Assembly: GCA_023257195.1 (NCBI GenBank)
Contig: JALRCU010000012.1
Location: forward strand, 62,001-126,000
DNA: 64,000 nt
DNA from: Holophagaceae bacterium
Lineage (GTDB): Bacteria; Acidobacteriota; Holophagae; Holophagales; Holophagaceae
Direction: 5' to 3'
Shown: positions 17,131 to 26,197 of the stretch, piece by piece
How the letters are laid out: each line of letters begins with the position of its first letter
Numbering within the stretch: the stretch's first letter is position 1
The notes under the pieces: generated by a model
The model's database searches: none
What the model was told of the DNA's origin: nothing
What the model saw: the letters and a program-made list of their open reading frames with translations, nothing else
Position numbers and translations under genes: made by a program

Positions 17131-19530
17131 ATGCGTGTCAAACGTTACTTTGCCCCCGTTTTGTTGTTGTGCTCCTTTGGCTTGACTCCCCCTCTTCACA
17201 TCGGTCTCTCGGGTGTCGATGATACCCAAGAGTTCCTAAAGCTCTTCGCCCTTCGAACTCCCAAGACAATTACCAAGGTTTTAGATCGGACAGGCAATAC
17301 TCTAGGAATTTTTTCAGAAGAAAATCGAATTATTATCCCCTATGGAGATATCCCCAAGGGATTCGTGGATGCCCTTGTTGCAACGGAAGACGCTGCTTTC
17401 TGGACTCATAATGGGGTCTCCGTGAAAGGCCTTTTTCGGGCAGGTAAAAATTTTATTCTGTCTCTTGGTACAAAAAAACAGGGCGGGTCGACTATCACGA
17501 TGCAATTAGTGAGAAATGTAACCCGTAAACGACAGAAGAAAATAACTCGTAAGCTCCAAGAGATTAATCTTGCTCTTGCGCTCGAAAAGAAATATTCGAA
17601 ACAGCAGATACTGGAACAATATGCTAACGAAGTGTATTTCGGTGGCGGTCGTTACGGTGTTGAGTCAGCAGCTCAATTCTATTTTGGTAAAAGCGCCTCG
17701 CAAATGAGCCTCGAACAATGCGCTCTTTTGGTTGGGCTTGTCCAGTCTCCTGAGCGCTATTCCAAAATGCTCTTGGGTAAAAGTAGCAAGGATCGTCAAT
17801 TTGTAATAGATCGACGAAATTATGTGCTCGATCGGATGGTCATCGAAGGTTACATCAAGGAAGCCCAAGCCGCTATCCTAAAGAAGCGTCCCATTGTGAC
17901 CGCTCGAGAGAACTCAGCCGGAGAGACCATTGGGGCTTATGCCATCGAAGAGGTTCGCAAATATCTTTACGCAAAGTATGGAAAAGACATGGTGATGAAC
18001 GGCGGCTTAGAAGTCACTACTACCATTGATTCGCTCTGGCAACTTGCTGCCCAAGAGGCTGTACAAAATGGAATTCGTTCTGTGGATCGTCGCTTAGGTT
18101 ATCGGGGACAAAATTTAAAGCAAGTTAAAAATATTATGCAAAGTCACTTTATAAGTTGGGACCAATACATCTCTAAGGGAACTCAAGTTGATGGTGTAAT
18201 TTTGGGGTGGGAAGGGGATCAATTAAAGGTCAGAATCGATAAAACTCAAGTGGCTGTCAGCCGTGCATCTATGGATTGGGCAGGCGCTAAAGTGGATAAA
18301 GTCTTAACGCGAGGAACGGTGGCTAAATTCATCGTCACTGAAGCCGATGGTGGTGTTCCACTTCAAATCGAATTAGACCAAGAACCCTCCATACAAGCGG
18401 CTCTTTTAGCGGTAGATCCTCTTACGGGTGAAATCCGGGCAATGGTGGGAGGCTACGACTTTAATCGATCCAAATTTAACAGAACCACTCAAGCTAAACG
18501 CCAAGCCGGATCAATGCTGAAACCATTTATTTATGGTGCAGCTTTTGAAAACGGGTTGGCCCCCAATTCTATCGTCCTCGATGTACCTACTCGTTTTGTT
18601 AGTTCCCAAGAGTTTGCTATTGGTCCAGTAAAATCCGATGGAACCTTCGATTACAAACCCCTTTACGGAATATCTAAAGTTTATGAACCCAAAAATTATA
18701 AATTTGACTACGCTGGTCCCCTGACCATATGGGAATCGCTGGCAGAATCGAGAAATATACCGGCAATGCGAACTTATACTCAAGTAGGTCCACAAAAAGT
18801 AATTGATTTTGCGCAACGCTGTGGGATCGAGAGTAATTTACCTCTACTCCCTAGTTTGGCTTTAGGGAGCCCCGAGGTATCCTTAGCAGAATTAGTCCGA
18901 AGTTATTCAACGATTGCCAATCGCGGTCTTCGATCTCCTAAGCCTTTCCTGATCCTTAAAGTGAAGGACCGAGAAGGGAAAATTCTTGAGGAGGTTTTGC
19001 CTCCCACCTCGGAAAGCGTAGTGGACTCTCAAACAGCCTTTCAGGTCATCCAATGCATGCAAGGGGTAGCTCGAAGAGGAACGGCGGCAAAAACAAACGA
19101 ACTAGGCTGGCCGGTAGCCGGAAAAACGGGCACTACGGATAACTATACCGATGGTTGGTTCGTCGGATTTTCCACTAAGGTTGCCTTCGGAGCCTGGGTT
19201 GGCTTTGATGAAAAGAAGACTATTTTTCCAGGAGCCGATGGCGCCACGGTTGCTCTTCCGATTTGGATAGAGTTTGCCAAATCCATTTTGCCGACTACAC
19301 TCCGAGAGGATTTCATCGCTCCCGAAGGAATGCTCACGGTCGATATTGACCAGACTACAGGCAACCTGGCCTCGGGGCTTAATGAAAAAACGATCAATGG
19401 CCTCGCTTTCAAGCCCGGCCAGCAACCTACTATTAAAGCAGATGCCAGTTCTATTCAAAGTGTGAAGCGGAGCATAGCAAAAGCGGGTTCTCAAAAGCCA
19501 GAAACAATCCTTTGGACACCTAATAAATAA
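17131..19530 (+). CDS. Class A penicillin-binding protein (PBP1A type)
   Basis: Bifunctional peptidoglycan synthase anchored by one N-terminal membrane segment. Numbered from ATG 17131 (799 residues): the glycosyltransferase domain has the catalytic Glu in ATEDAAFWTHNGV and the KQGGSTITMQLVRN motif. The transpeptidase domain has S461 in SMLKPF (SXXK), SRN (SXN) within LAESRNIPA, and K665 in GKTGTTDNYTDGW. ATG 17083 is an alternative start; the still earlier ATG at 17029 overlaps nadK's start and is rejected. It converges with the helicase gene, with a 6-base gap. Confidence 0.93.
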   Translation: MRVKRYFAPVLLLCSFGLTPPLHIGLSGVDDTQEFLKLFALRTPKTITKVLDRTGNTLGIFSEENRIIIPYGDIPKGFVDALVATEDAAFWTHNGVSVKGLFRAGKNFILSLGTKKQGGSTITMQLVRNVTRKRQKKITRKLQEINLALALEKKYSKQQILEQYANEVYFGGGRYGVESAAQFYFGKSASQMSLEQCALLVGLVQSPERYSKMLLGKSSKDRQFVIDRRNYVLDRMVIEGYIKEAQAAILKKRPIVTARENSAGETIGAYAIEEVRKYLYAKYGKDMVMNGGLEVTTTIDSLWQLAAQEAVQNGIRSVDRRLGYRGQNLKQVKNIMQSHFISWDQYISKGTQVDGVILGWEGDQLKVRIDKTQVAVSRASMDWAGAKVDKVLTRGTVAKFIVTEADGGVPLQIELDQEPSIQAALLAVDPLTGEIRAMVGGYDFNRSKFNRTTQAKRQAGSMLKPFIYGAAFENGLAPNSIVLDVPTRFVSSQEFAIGPVKSDGTFDYKPLYGISKVYEPKNYKFDYAGPLTIWESLAESRNIPAMRTYTQVGPQKVIDFAQRCGIESNLPLLPSLALGSPEVSLAELVRSYSTIANRGLRSPKPFLILKVKDREGKILEEVLPPTSESVVDSQTAFQVIQCMQGVARRGTAAKTNELGWPVAGKTGTTDNYTDGWFVGFSTKVAFGAWVGFDEKKTIFPGADGATVALPIWIEFAKSILPTTLREDFIAPEGMLTVDIDQTTGNLASGLNEKTINGLAFKPGQQPTIKADASSIQSVKRSIAKAGSQKPETILWTPNK

Positions 19531-19536
19531 ACTAAA

Positions 19537-20958
19537 TTAGGACGCGCTGAATTTTTTCTTAAAGCGTGATGGTTTTCCACCAAACTTCTTTTTTCGATCA
19601 AATTTTTTATCGTGCGGACGAAAGGGACGCTTTCGGTCAGGTTTATAGTCAGATTCTGAGGGTCTTTCGATCGACGGCAGGGCGGTTACCCCACTCATTT
19701 CTGTCATTCCCAGGAGTCCTGCAATCAGGTTTTCAGGTGTATCGGATTCAAGCAGAGTTCGTGCGCTTTCAAGCATAGAGGGAGTGATTTTAGCTTGAAT
19801 TCTATCCAGGAGGCCAATGGATTTTGATTTCATGACTTCAACTGGGTCGGGGACATTTCTCCATTGAAGTTGAAAGCCTAATCGTTTCGACCAAGATCGT
19901 AAGAGTTGAGACTCTTTTCTATTTACTAACGCAACGCTGACGCCCTTAGCACCAGCACGCCCCGTTCGTCCGCTTCGGTGTATGTAATTCTCCATTTGAT
20001 TGGGAACGCCAACATGAATCACCATGGGTAAACCACTAATATCCAAACCCCTCGCAGCAACATCAGTAGCCACAAGGTATTTTAATTTACGATGTTTAAA
20101 CTTATCCAAGACTCGAGTTCGAGAGTTCTGCTTAAGATCTCCGTGAAGAAAAGCAGCGCTGAGACCTAACGCATTCAATTCATCAGAAACTTGTTCACAT
20201 TTGTGCTTGGTCTTACAAAATATTAGCGCTGCATGAGGTTGATCATGGGCGACCAAATTAACAATGGCATGAACTTGCTGCCGATCTTCAACTTGTATGG
20301 GGGTATGTTCAATATCAATATGGCTTCCGGTACCCGACTCCGTAGCTTGGTTAAAGAGAAAAGGGTCTTTCAGGAATCGGTTTGAGAGTTTTTTGATAGG
20401 AAGAGGAAGAGTCGCTGAAAAAAGAAGAATTTGAGGCTTGCCTTTAATTTTAGTTAAAATTTTCTCAACATCTCCCAGGAAGCCAACGTTAAGCATTTCA
20501 TCACACTCATCTAAAACAATGTGCTTGATGTCAGCCAATTTTAGGGTACCTCTCTCAACATGATCAAGAACACGGCCCGGGGTTCCCACAATAAACGATG
20601 CTCCCGTCGAAAGTGCTTTAAGTTGGGGCACATAGGAAACTCCTCCAACTAGAAGCGCAATCGGGATATTTGGTTGTAGAATCCGCACTTCTGCATGAAC
20701 CTGTTGCGCTAGTTCTCGCGTAGGGGTGAGGACAATGGTTTGGGGCTTGGAGGCTGGATGTCCCCGATGAAGGAGGGGAAGGGCATAGGCTAAAGTTTTC
20801 CCTGAGCCTGTCTGACTTTGTACAAGTACATCGCGACCCAAGAGTGCCATCTCAAAGGTGGATGCCTGAACGGGTAAGGGATTCGTAAATCCACGTCGTT
20901 TTAATATCGTTAAAAAAGGCTCTTTGCAACCTAGCTCGATAAACGTCATAGTGCTCAA
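19537..20958 (-). CDS. DEAD-box-family RNA helicase with DECD in motif II
   Basis: ATP-dependent RNA helicase. The Q-motif region (FTNPLPVQAS), motif I SQTGSGKT (48-55), Ia PTRELAQQ, Ib TPGRVLDH, motif II DECD (150-153), motif III SATLP, and motifs V/VI VATDVAARGLD and HRSGRTGRAG are all present. Motif II has Cys where Ala is usual. The C-terminal tail is strongly basic (Lys/Arg/Phe/Gly-rich), fitting nonspecific RNA binding. The start is probably TTG at 20958, which has GGAG 5 bases upstream; ATG at 20949 lacks one. A role in ribosome assembly or RNA decay is inference. Confidence 0.92.
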   Translation of the reverse strand: MSTMTFIELGCKEPFLTILKRRGFTNPLPVQASTFEMALLGRDVLVQSQTGSGKTLAYALPLLHRGHPASKPQTIVLTPTRELAQQVHAEVRILQPNIPIALLVGGVSYVPQLKALSTGASFIVGTPGRVLDHVERGTLKLADIKHIVLDECDEMLNVGFLGDVEKILTKIKGKPQILLFSATLPLPIKKLSNRFLKDPFLFNQATESGTGSHIDIEHTPIQVEDRQQVHAIVNLVAHDQPHAALIFCKTKHKCEQVSDELNALGLSAAFLHGDLKQNSRTRVLDKFKHRKLKYLVATDVAARGLDISGLPMVIHVGVPNQMENYIHRSGRTGRAGAKGVSVALVNRKESQLLRSWSKRLGFQLQWRNVPDPVEVMKSKSIGLLDRIQAKITPSMLESARTLLESDTPENLIAGLLGMTEMSGVTALPSIERPSESDYKPDRKRPFRPHDKKFDRKKKFGGKPSRFKKKFSAS

Positions 20959-21112
20959 TGGAACTCCAACCCATCCAAGTTGCCATGAACATTAGTGTTA
21001 GGCATTATGCTTGGCTGCTTACCTTTAGTCTCTCATGTATTGTTGGATATTGAGTTAAAGACCCAAGGTACTATTCCGGAGTCATTGTGAAAAGTTGTCA
21101 TGCTCTGCAACA

Positions 21113-22147
21113 ATGATCTTTATAATCTCTCGGTGTTATGTGGCCTTTCCATTCGATTCCTTTAAGATCGCGACAACTTCCCTGTCTCCTCAACTGGTGA
21201 TGGCACCGCTGCATGAAATAACCGATCAGCCCTTTCGGCGCTTCATGCGAGAGATCGGTGGCCCCAGCCTGGTCGTGAGTGAAATGATCAGTTCAGAAGC
21301 CTTGATCCGTAAAGCCCGAAAAGCTGAACGAATGATGGCAGGCTCGGAAGATCGGCCGCTCTCGATGCAAATTGCAGGCAGCTCCCCCGAAGTGCTAGAG
21401 ACTGCATCTCAAATATGCGAATCCTCGGGTGCAAATTTTGTGGATTTAAATATGGGGTGTCCTGCAAGTAATGTGACGAGCGGAGGGGCTGGATCGGCGC
21501 TTCTAAAAGATATTAAATTAGCTGAGCAATGTTTGAGAGCCATGGTGCGATCCGTATCTGTCCCGGTCACGGTGAAGATGCGAGCAGGTTGGGACCAGTC
21601 CCAAAAAGATCGATCTGAATTTGTTGACTTCCTTAAAATGTTTGAGGCAGTTGGTGTTCAAGCCGTCGCCATTCATCCCAGAACTAAAGCCCAACAATAC
21701 GAGGGTTCCGCTGACTGGTCGATTATCCGCACGGCAGTCGAATCACAGATGTCTTTCCCGATTATCGGCAACGGAGATGTAATTACACCTGAAGATGCTT
21801 ATCGAATGCATCGAGAAACAGGTTGTCAGGCTGTCATGATTGGTCGAGGGGCTCTATATAATCCGTTTATTTTTCAACAGATCCTTGACCCCTCTCTTAG
21901 AATCACATCTGAAATGAGAATTCAAGCCATGACTCGCTTTCTTAACATTCTTATGGAATTGTTGGAGCCTCGCGAAGCTCTGCATAAAATTAAAAAGATT
22001 GGCTCGTGGTTTACGAAGGGCTTACCTGGAGGGGTCAAGTTTAGACAAAAGCTAAATAGTTGCCATGATGCAGGGGAATTGATCCACGCCATAGAAGAAT
22101 TAAAGCACGCCCCAGTACTTCAAGAATCATTATTACCTAAGTCCTAA
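21113..22147 (+). CDS. dus: tRNA-dihydrouridine synthase
   Basis: FMN-dependent reduction of uridines in tRNA. It contains the FMN-binding MAPLHEITDQPFR start of the barrel, catalytic Cys in DLNMGCPASNVTSGGAGSALL, VKMRAGW, AIHPRTKAQ and GNGDVITPEDA. It resembles the DusB branch. The start is uncertain: TTG 21095, ATG 21113 and GTG 21140 are all in frame without a clear ribosome binding site; GTG 21140 would give the most typical N-terminal length. It overlaps the convergent thiD by 15 bases at the 3' end. Confidence 0.9.
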   Translation: MIFIISRCYVAFPFDSFKIATTSLSPQLVMAPLHEITDQPFRRFMREIGGPSLVVSEMISSEALIRKARKAERMMAGSEDRPLSMQIAGSSPEVLETASQICESSGANFVDLNMGCPASNVTSGGAGSALLKDIKLAEQCLRAMVRSVSVPVTVKMRAGWDQSQKDRSEFVDFLKMFEAVGVQAVAIHPRTKAQQYEGSADWSIIRTAVESQMSFPIIGNGDVITPEDAYRMHRETGCQAVMIGRGALYNPFIFQQILDPSLRITSEMRIQAMTRFLNILMELLEPREALHKIKKIGSWFTKGLPGGVKFRQKLNSCHDAGELIHAIEELKHAPVLQESLLPKS

Positions 22148-22942
22148 AATAGGTCGGGTGCCTCCGGGGAGTACGTCCGAAGTTGACCATAACTTCTGAA
22201 GATCGTCTGTCGCTTGGCGAGCAGATTCGAGTCCATTCAGCCCCTGTAGCCGATAGGCGAGCCACGAGGAAGATAAGAAACACCCCGTCCCCCTTGGTTT
22301 CACAGGATTTCGTTCATGGGTAGCAATCGCAACACAGTCGTTATTGGTGATCCAATAATCCCTGATCGACTCACCCATTCCGTGACCTCCTTTAAGCCAC
22401 AGACACGAAAAGCCAAGATTAAAAATTGATCTCGACGCATTTATAAGATCCTTAGGTTCCATCGAATCTGTCGCTGAGGTAAGGGCTTTAAACTCAATCC
22501 AATTTGGACTGATTACCCAATCACAGTCTGATCGTCGAGCTGAACCGATCTGTTTTGCCATATCCAATAGGGATCCGTTGGAATGAAGTCCGACGCCTTG
22601 TGAGGGATTGAGAATCGGGTCCCAAATCAAATATCGAGGCGGTAAATGAGCGAGCTCTCCCATTAATCGGGAAAGCTCATCTGCAGAAATAGCGAGAAGG
22701 CCCAGTTTCGCCCCCCAGGTACCCGGAAGTATAGGGGCCAGTTTGGAAAAGGTAGTTGCAGGGGCACAGGCAGGGCTTTTAATTTCAAAACATTCATCAC
22801 TGCTTTGAACCGTCTCGGAGGTTAGAACGGCCATCACGTGGAGCGGATGGTCGTAGAGAGTACTGAGATCCCTTAGAAGCCCAGCACCTCCGGAGGGGTC
22901 TAGACCGCTAAAGCAGACGGCTGTGGGTTTATGAGTAACCAT
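22133..22942 (-). CDS. thiD: Hydroxymethylpyrimidine phosphate kinase ThiD-like
   Basis: Ribokinase-fold kinase of thiamine pyrimidine synthesis. FSGLDPSGGAG (11-21) forms the substrate pocket, WDPIL is at 107-111, and GTGCFLSS holds the anion hole with C221. 269 residues. The overall sequence is more divergent than in common ThiD, so pyridoxal-type kinase activity cannot be excluded. thiL on the same strand at 24.4 kb supports thiamine work. No TPP riboswitch was seen upstream. Confidence 0.8.
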   Translation of the reverse strand: MVTHKPTAVCFSGLDPSGGAGLLRDLSTLYDHPLHVMAVLTSETVQSSDECFEIKSPACAPATTFSKLAPILPGTWGAKLGLLAISADELSRLMGELAHLPPRYLIWDPILNPSQGVGLHSNGSLLDMAKQIGSARRSDCDWVISPNWIEFKALTSATDSMEPKDLINASRSIFNLGFSCLWLKGGHGMGESIRDYWITNNDCVAIATHERNPVKPRGTGCFLSSSWLAYRLQGLNGLESARQATDDLQKLWSTSDVLPGGTRPILGLR

Positions 22943-22983
22943 AGATATATAGTATTGTGACTGCTTCTTTGTAAACTTCTTTA

Positions 22984-23772
22984 ATGAGCTTTCCCTACCT
23001 AGCCTCTATATCTTATGTTGGAACTCAATACTCTGGCTTTCAAATACAGCCGGCTCTACCGACTATTCAGGGAATGCTTTGGGGCTCTCTTAAAAATTTA
23101 GAATCCACTATCGCACTTCCGTATGGAGCAAGTCGAACAGACGCTGGTGTCCACGCCCAAGATCAAAAAATATTTTTTAAAACAGAGAAGTCATGGGATT
23201 CCGCGGTATTAAGAAAAGCCATTCAGGCCTATCTTCCTGAGGATATTCAAATCAATACCGTTCACTCCGTCCCCGAGGATTTCGCCTTTCGAAAAGCCAT
23301 TGTAGCCAAGCGCTACTGCTATCGCCTTTCTCTTGGAGGGCGACGAAATCCCATGGAAAATTTTCACCGTTGGCATATTCCCGGTTCATTTCAACTCGAC
23401 CTTCTTCGAATAAACGAGGTGCTCAAGTGTTTATGCGGGACCCATGATTTTAGTTCTTTTCGCGCCTCCGAATGTGTCGCTCCGTCACCCATCAAGACCC
23501 TTTATCGTTTTGAGGCCCTTGAAGATGATCAGGGGTTAAGTATCCGCTTTGATGGAAATCAATTCTTGATGCATCAAGTCAGAATTCTGACCGGTACGCT
23601 CATTGAATTTATAAAAAACAAACTTAGTGCCAATGATCTTCGATCAATTCTTGCTGAAAGGGATCGAACTCGGTCAGGACCTACGGCACCCCCCCATGGT
23701 TTGACTCTCGAAAAGATTTGGTTAGATCCAAAGACGGGCTTAAGTGAACCGTTCGAGATTCCTAAAGCTTAG
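22984..23772 (+). CDS. truA: tRNA pseudouridine-38/39/40 synthase
   Basis: Modifies the anticodon stem of tRNAs. ISYVGTQYSGFQIQP opens the fold and catalytic D53 lies in SRTDAGVHA. KRYCYRL, HDFSSFRAS and FLMHQVRILTGTL are characteristic. 262 residues. The gene is divergent from thiD (41-base gap) and overlaps the 3' end of the convergent recR by 11 bases. Confidence 0.95.
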   Translation: MSFPYLASISYVGTQYSGFQIQPALPTIQGMLWGSLKNLESTIALPYGASRTDAGVHAQDQKIFFKTEKSWDSAVLRKAIQAYLPEDIQINTVHSVPEDFAFRKAIVAKRYCYRLSLGGRRNPMENFHRWHIPGSFQLDLLRINEVLKCLCGTHDFSSFRASECVAPSPIKTLYRFEALEDDQGLSIRFDGNQFLMHQVRILTGTLIEFIKNKLSANDLRSILAERDRTRSGPTAPPHGLTLEKIWLDPKTGLSEPFEIPKA

Positions 23773-24358
23773 TTCGGCCTTGAAGTGACTGCCCCAGGGT
23801 TAATTCGTCGGCGTATTCAATGTCGCTTCCAAAGGGAAGGCCCAGAGCAATGCGACTCACAGCGCAACCTGATGATTTAAGTGTTTTGGCAAGCCAAGAA
23901 GCGGTCGCCTCACCGTCCACTGTAGGATTTGTTGCAATGATAACTTCTTGATAGGGATGATTGAGGAGGCGCGCCTCTAATTCTTTGATCCTTAAGTGCT
24001 GAGGCCCGACTCCTTTCAAAGGTGAAATAAGCCCTCCTAAGGCATGATAGTGTCCTCTGTACTTTTCAGATTTCTCAATGGTTAAAATATTGGACGCCTC
24101 AGCTACGATCAGGAGTAAAGAAGCGTCTCGTTTGTCATCGGTACAGATAGCACAGGTCTTTTGGTCTGCAAAGCCACCACACAGACTGCAAAAGCATAAT
24201 TTTTGAGAGGCATCGCTGAGCACGGAGCCAAGGCGACTCATGGAAGCAGCGCCGTCTTTGAGAAGGGAAATCACCATTCGTTGAGCCGATTTACGACCAA
24301 CTCCCGGCAGGGACTGAAGAGCTTCAACAACGGACTCTAGCGCTTGGGGAAGTTTCAT
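23762..24358 (-). CDS. recR: Recombination protein RecR
   Basis: Works with RecF/RecO to load RecA at gaps. A helix-hairpin-helix (LPGVGRKSAQRM, 17-28) is followed by the zinc finger (C57, C60, C69, C72), the Toprim domain (LLIVAEASNILTIEKS), HALGGLISPLKGVGP, and the C-terminal Walker-B-like region. Length 198 is normal. Confidence 0.95.
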   Translation of the reverse strand: MKLPQALESVVEALQSLPGVGRKSAQRMVISLLKDGAASMSRLGSVLSDASQKLCFCSLCGGFADQKTCAICTDDKRDASLLLIVAEASNILTIEKSEKYRGHYHALGGLISPLKGVGPQHLRIKELEARLLNHPYQEVIIATNPTVDGEATASWLAKTLKSSGCAVSRIALGLPFGSDIEYADELTLGQSLQGRTKL

Positions 24359-24415
24359 AAACGGATAGGACCTTTGGTAGGAGGTGAATCTGATTCAAAG
24401 TTTATAGTGCATGAA

Positions 24416-25321
24416 TCAGTTTTGAAAATGTTTAAAAGTACAGTCCACGACCTTCTGACCGGTCGAATCTAGTAAATAGGCATTCTGATAAGCTTCCACT
24501 TGTCCAATTTGTTGAAATGGATAAGAAAAACGTTGATTTAATTCTTCTAATGACAGTGAAGAAGTAAACAATCGGAGATAGTCCTCGCCTCCATGAAGTT
24601 CCGATTCATTAAAGGATCGAGTAAGGCGTACCGTCTTCTGATTGATCTCCGCGAGTACCCCTAAATCCTTAGAGAGCCCATCCGATATATCGATACAAGC
24701 GTGAATCTGAGGGATCTTTGCCAATCCTACCCCAAGTCCCAAATTGATCTGAGGATCAAGATGGTGAGATAAGCCCGGACTGCACGATTCTCTTGTCCAG
24801 CGCTCTCCTGATCGCAATGCGCGTAAGCCTTGATCACTCAGTCCTAGGGGTCCATCGATGAAGACCCCGTCACCCACTTCAAGACCAAATCGAGTCAGAT
24901 GTCGATCGGCGTAGCCCCAAACCGTTGCTGTTAAATGAAGTCCTCGAGGACTTCCAAAGGTATCTCCGCCAATCACCTTAATCGAATATTCGCGCGCGCA
25001 GGCACCCAGGCTTTTCAGAAAAGTATCAATCCAAGTTTCTTCAAAATGGGGAGGTAAGCCCAAGTTAAAAGTAAAGGCGAAGGGCGTCCCACCGGATGCA
25101 TCAATGTCGGAGAGGTTCATTTTTAGGAATTTTCTAGCTAGAAGATGCGGCGGGTGCCAATCCAGACAAAAATGGGTATCTTCTTGCATAGAGTCCGTGG
25201 AAACCACGATCTTTTGTCCAGATTCTACTCGAAGAATACCGCAATCGTCTTCTAAAAATTCCCCTCCAGGGAGAAGCCCTCTCACCTTCTGAATGATTGA
25301 GTTTTCTGTCCACTTTGCCAT
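24416..25321 (-). CDS. thiL: Thiamine-monophosphate kinase
   Basis: Phosphorylates thiamine monophosphate to the active diphosphate. The PurM-like fold shows EDDCGIL (24-30), STDSMQEDTHF (41-51), MNLSDIDASGG (68-78), VIGGDTFGS and CIDISDGLSKDLGVLAE. 301 residues. It lies upstream of recR on the same strand with a 57-base gap, and is divergent from the ferredoxin gene. Confidence 0.92.
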   Translation of the reverse strand: MAKWTENSIIQKVRGLLPGGEFLEDDCGILRVESGQKIVVSTDSMQEDTHFCLDWHPPHLLARKFLKMNLSDIDASGGTPFAFTFNLGLPPHFEETWIDTFLKSLGACAREYSIKVIGGDTFGSPRGLHLTATVWGYADRHLTRFGLEVGDGVFIDGPLGLSDQGLRALRSGERWTRESCSPGLSHHLDPQINLGLGVGLAKIPQIHACIDISDGLSKDLGVLAEINQKTVRLTRSFNESELHGGEDYLRLFTSSLSLEELNQRFSYPFQQIGQVEAYQNAYLLDSTGQKVVDCTFKHFQN

Positions 25322-25404
25322 GTTGTTATCTTGACTTCCTTTTAAAAAAACTAATGAGAAAAAAACTCAAAATTCGATAAAATGATAATGTCCCAGGAGC
25401 AAAC

Positions 25405-25659
25405 ATGGCAATTACCTCAGTTTGGATTGAAGAAGGCTGTATTGTTTGCAATGCATGCGAAGCCGAATGCCCCGATGTGTTTCATGTGACCGATACTACT
25501 TGTACCATCCGCGATGGTGTTCGCCAAGATGGTGTGGAATCAGAAAATCGTGATGAAAAAGCTGAGCTCAATACTGACCTACAAACCTCACTTGAAGACA
25601 GTATTATTGCTGCGGCAGCGGGGTGCCCCGTTGAAGTGATTAAATACAACAAAATCTAA
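25405..25659 (+). CDS. 4Fe-4S ferredoxin, single cluster
   Basis: An 84-residue acidic electron carrier. CIVCNACEAEC (C12, C15, C18, C22) with a distant GCP (C74) fits one 4Fe-4S cluster bound by three cysteines of the first motif plus the distal one. A charged insert separates the two halves. AGGAG lies 5 bases before the ATG. The partner oxidoreductase is not apparent from the neighbours. Confidence 0.85.
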   Translation: MAITSVWIEEGCIVCNACEAECPDVFHVTDTTCTIRDGVRQDGVESENRDEKAELNTDLQTSLEDSIIAAAAGCPVEVIKYNKI

Positions 25660-25739
25660 GTTTCTGGCTTATTTGGAAACTTATTAAGATCCTTGGGATA
25701 ACCTAAGAGAGCGGGATCTTTGTTGCGTGAAGGAAGTCT

Positions 25740-26192
25740 ATGTTAAATCAAATTCAAGCTGATTTGAAAAAAGCGATGCTTGAAAAAAATAGCCTGCACG
25801 TACAAGTGCTACGCATGGTCCTATCAGCCCTCAGAAATGAAAGCATTGCAAAGGGGCTTGGTCCCCAAGGTGAGTTAACGTCTGCAGACTGTATGAGTGT
25901 CATTAAAAGACTTGTCAAGTCTCGTCAGGACAGTATTGACCAATTCAAAAGTGTCGGACAGCAAGAGAGAGCAGCCACTGAGCAACAAGAAATCAATATA
26001 CTTCAAGTCTATTTACCCAAGCAGATGACTGAAGTCGAGTTGCGCCTTGCGATCGAGGTAGCTATCAAAACGACCCAAGCTCAAAATGTCAAGGATCTCG
26101 GAAAAGTTATGAAATTTCTGCAGTCCGAATATGCAGGAAACTATGATGGAAAATTAGCCAGCACTCTTGTTACACAACTTCTAGTTTCATAA
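25740..26192 (+). CDS. GatB/YqeY-domain protein
   Basis: A 150-residue all-helical protein of the YqeY family, related to the C-terminal tRNA-binding tail of GatB. Recognised by LKKAMLEKNSLHVQVLRMVL, VKSRQDSIDQF, EIEIL-type INILQVYLPKQM and VKDLGKVMKFL. Function in bacteria is not firmly established; a tRNA-related role is inferred. GAAGGAA precedes the ATG. The proS gene starts 6 bases after its stop, so the two are likely cotranscribed. Confidence 0.88.
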   Translation: MLNQIQADLKKAMLEKNSLHVQVLRMVLSALRNESIAKGLGPQGELTSADCMSVIKRLVKSRQDSIDQFKSVGQQERAATEQQEINILQVYLPKQMTEVELRLAIEVAIKTTQAQNVKDLGKVMKFLQSEYAGNYDGKLASTLVTQLLVS

Positions 26193-26197
26193 CCCCT

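Noticed and set aside
22943-22983. TPP riboswitch upstream of thiD or thiL
   Set aside because: The upstream gaps are too short and show none of the conserved riboswitch core sequences.
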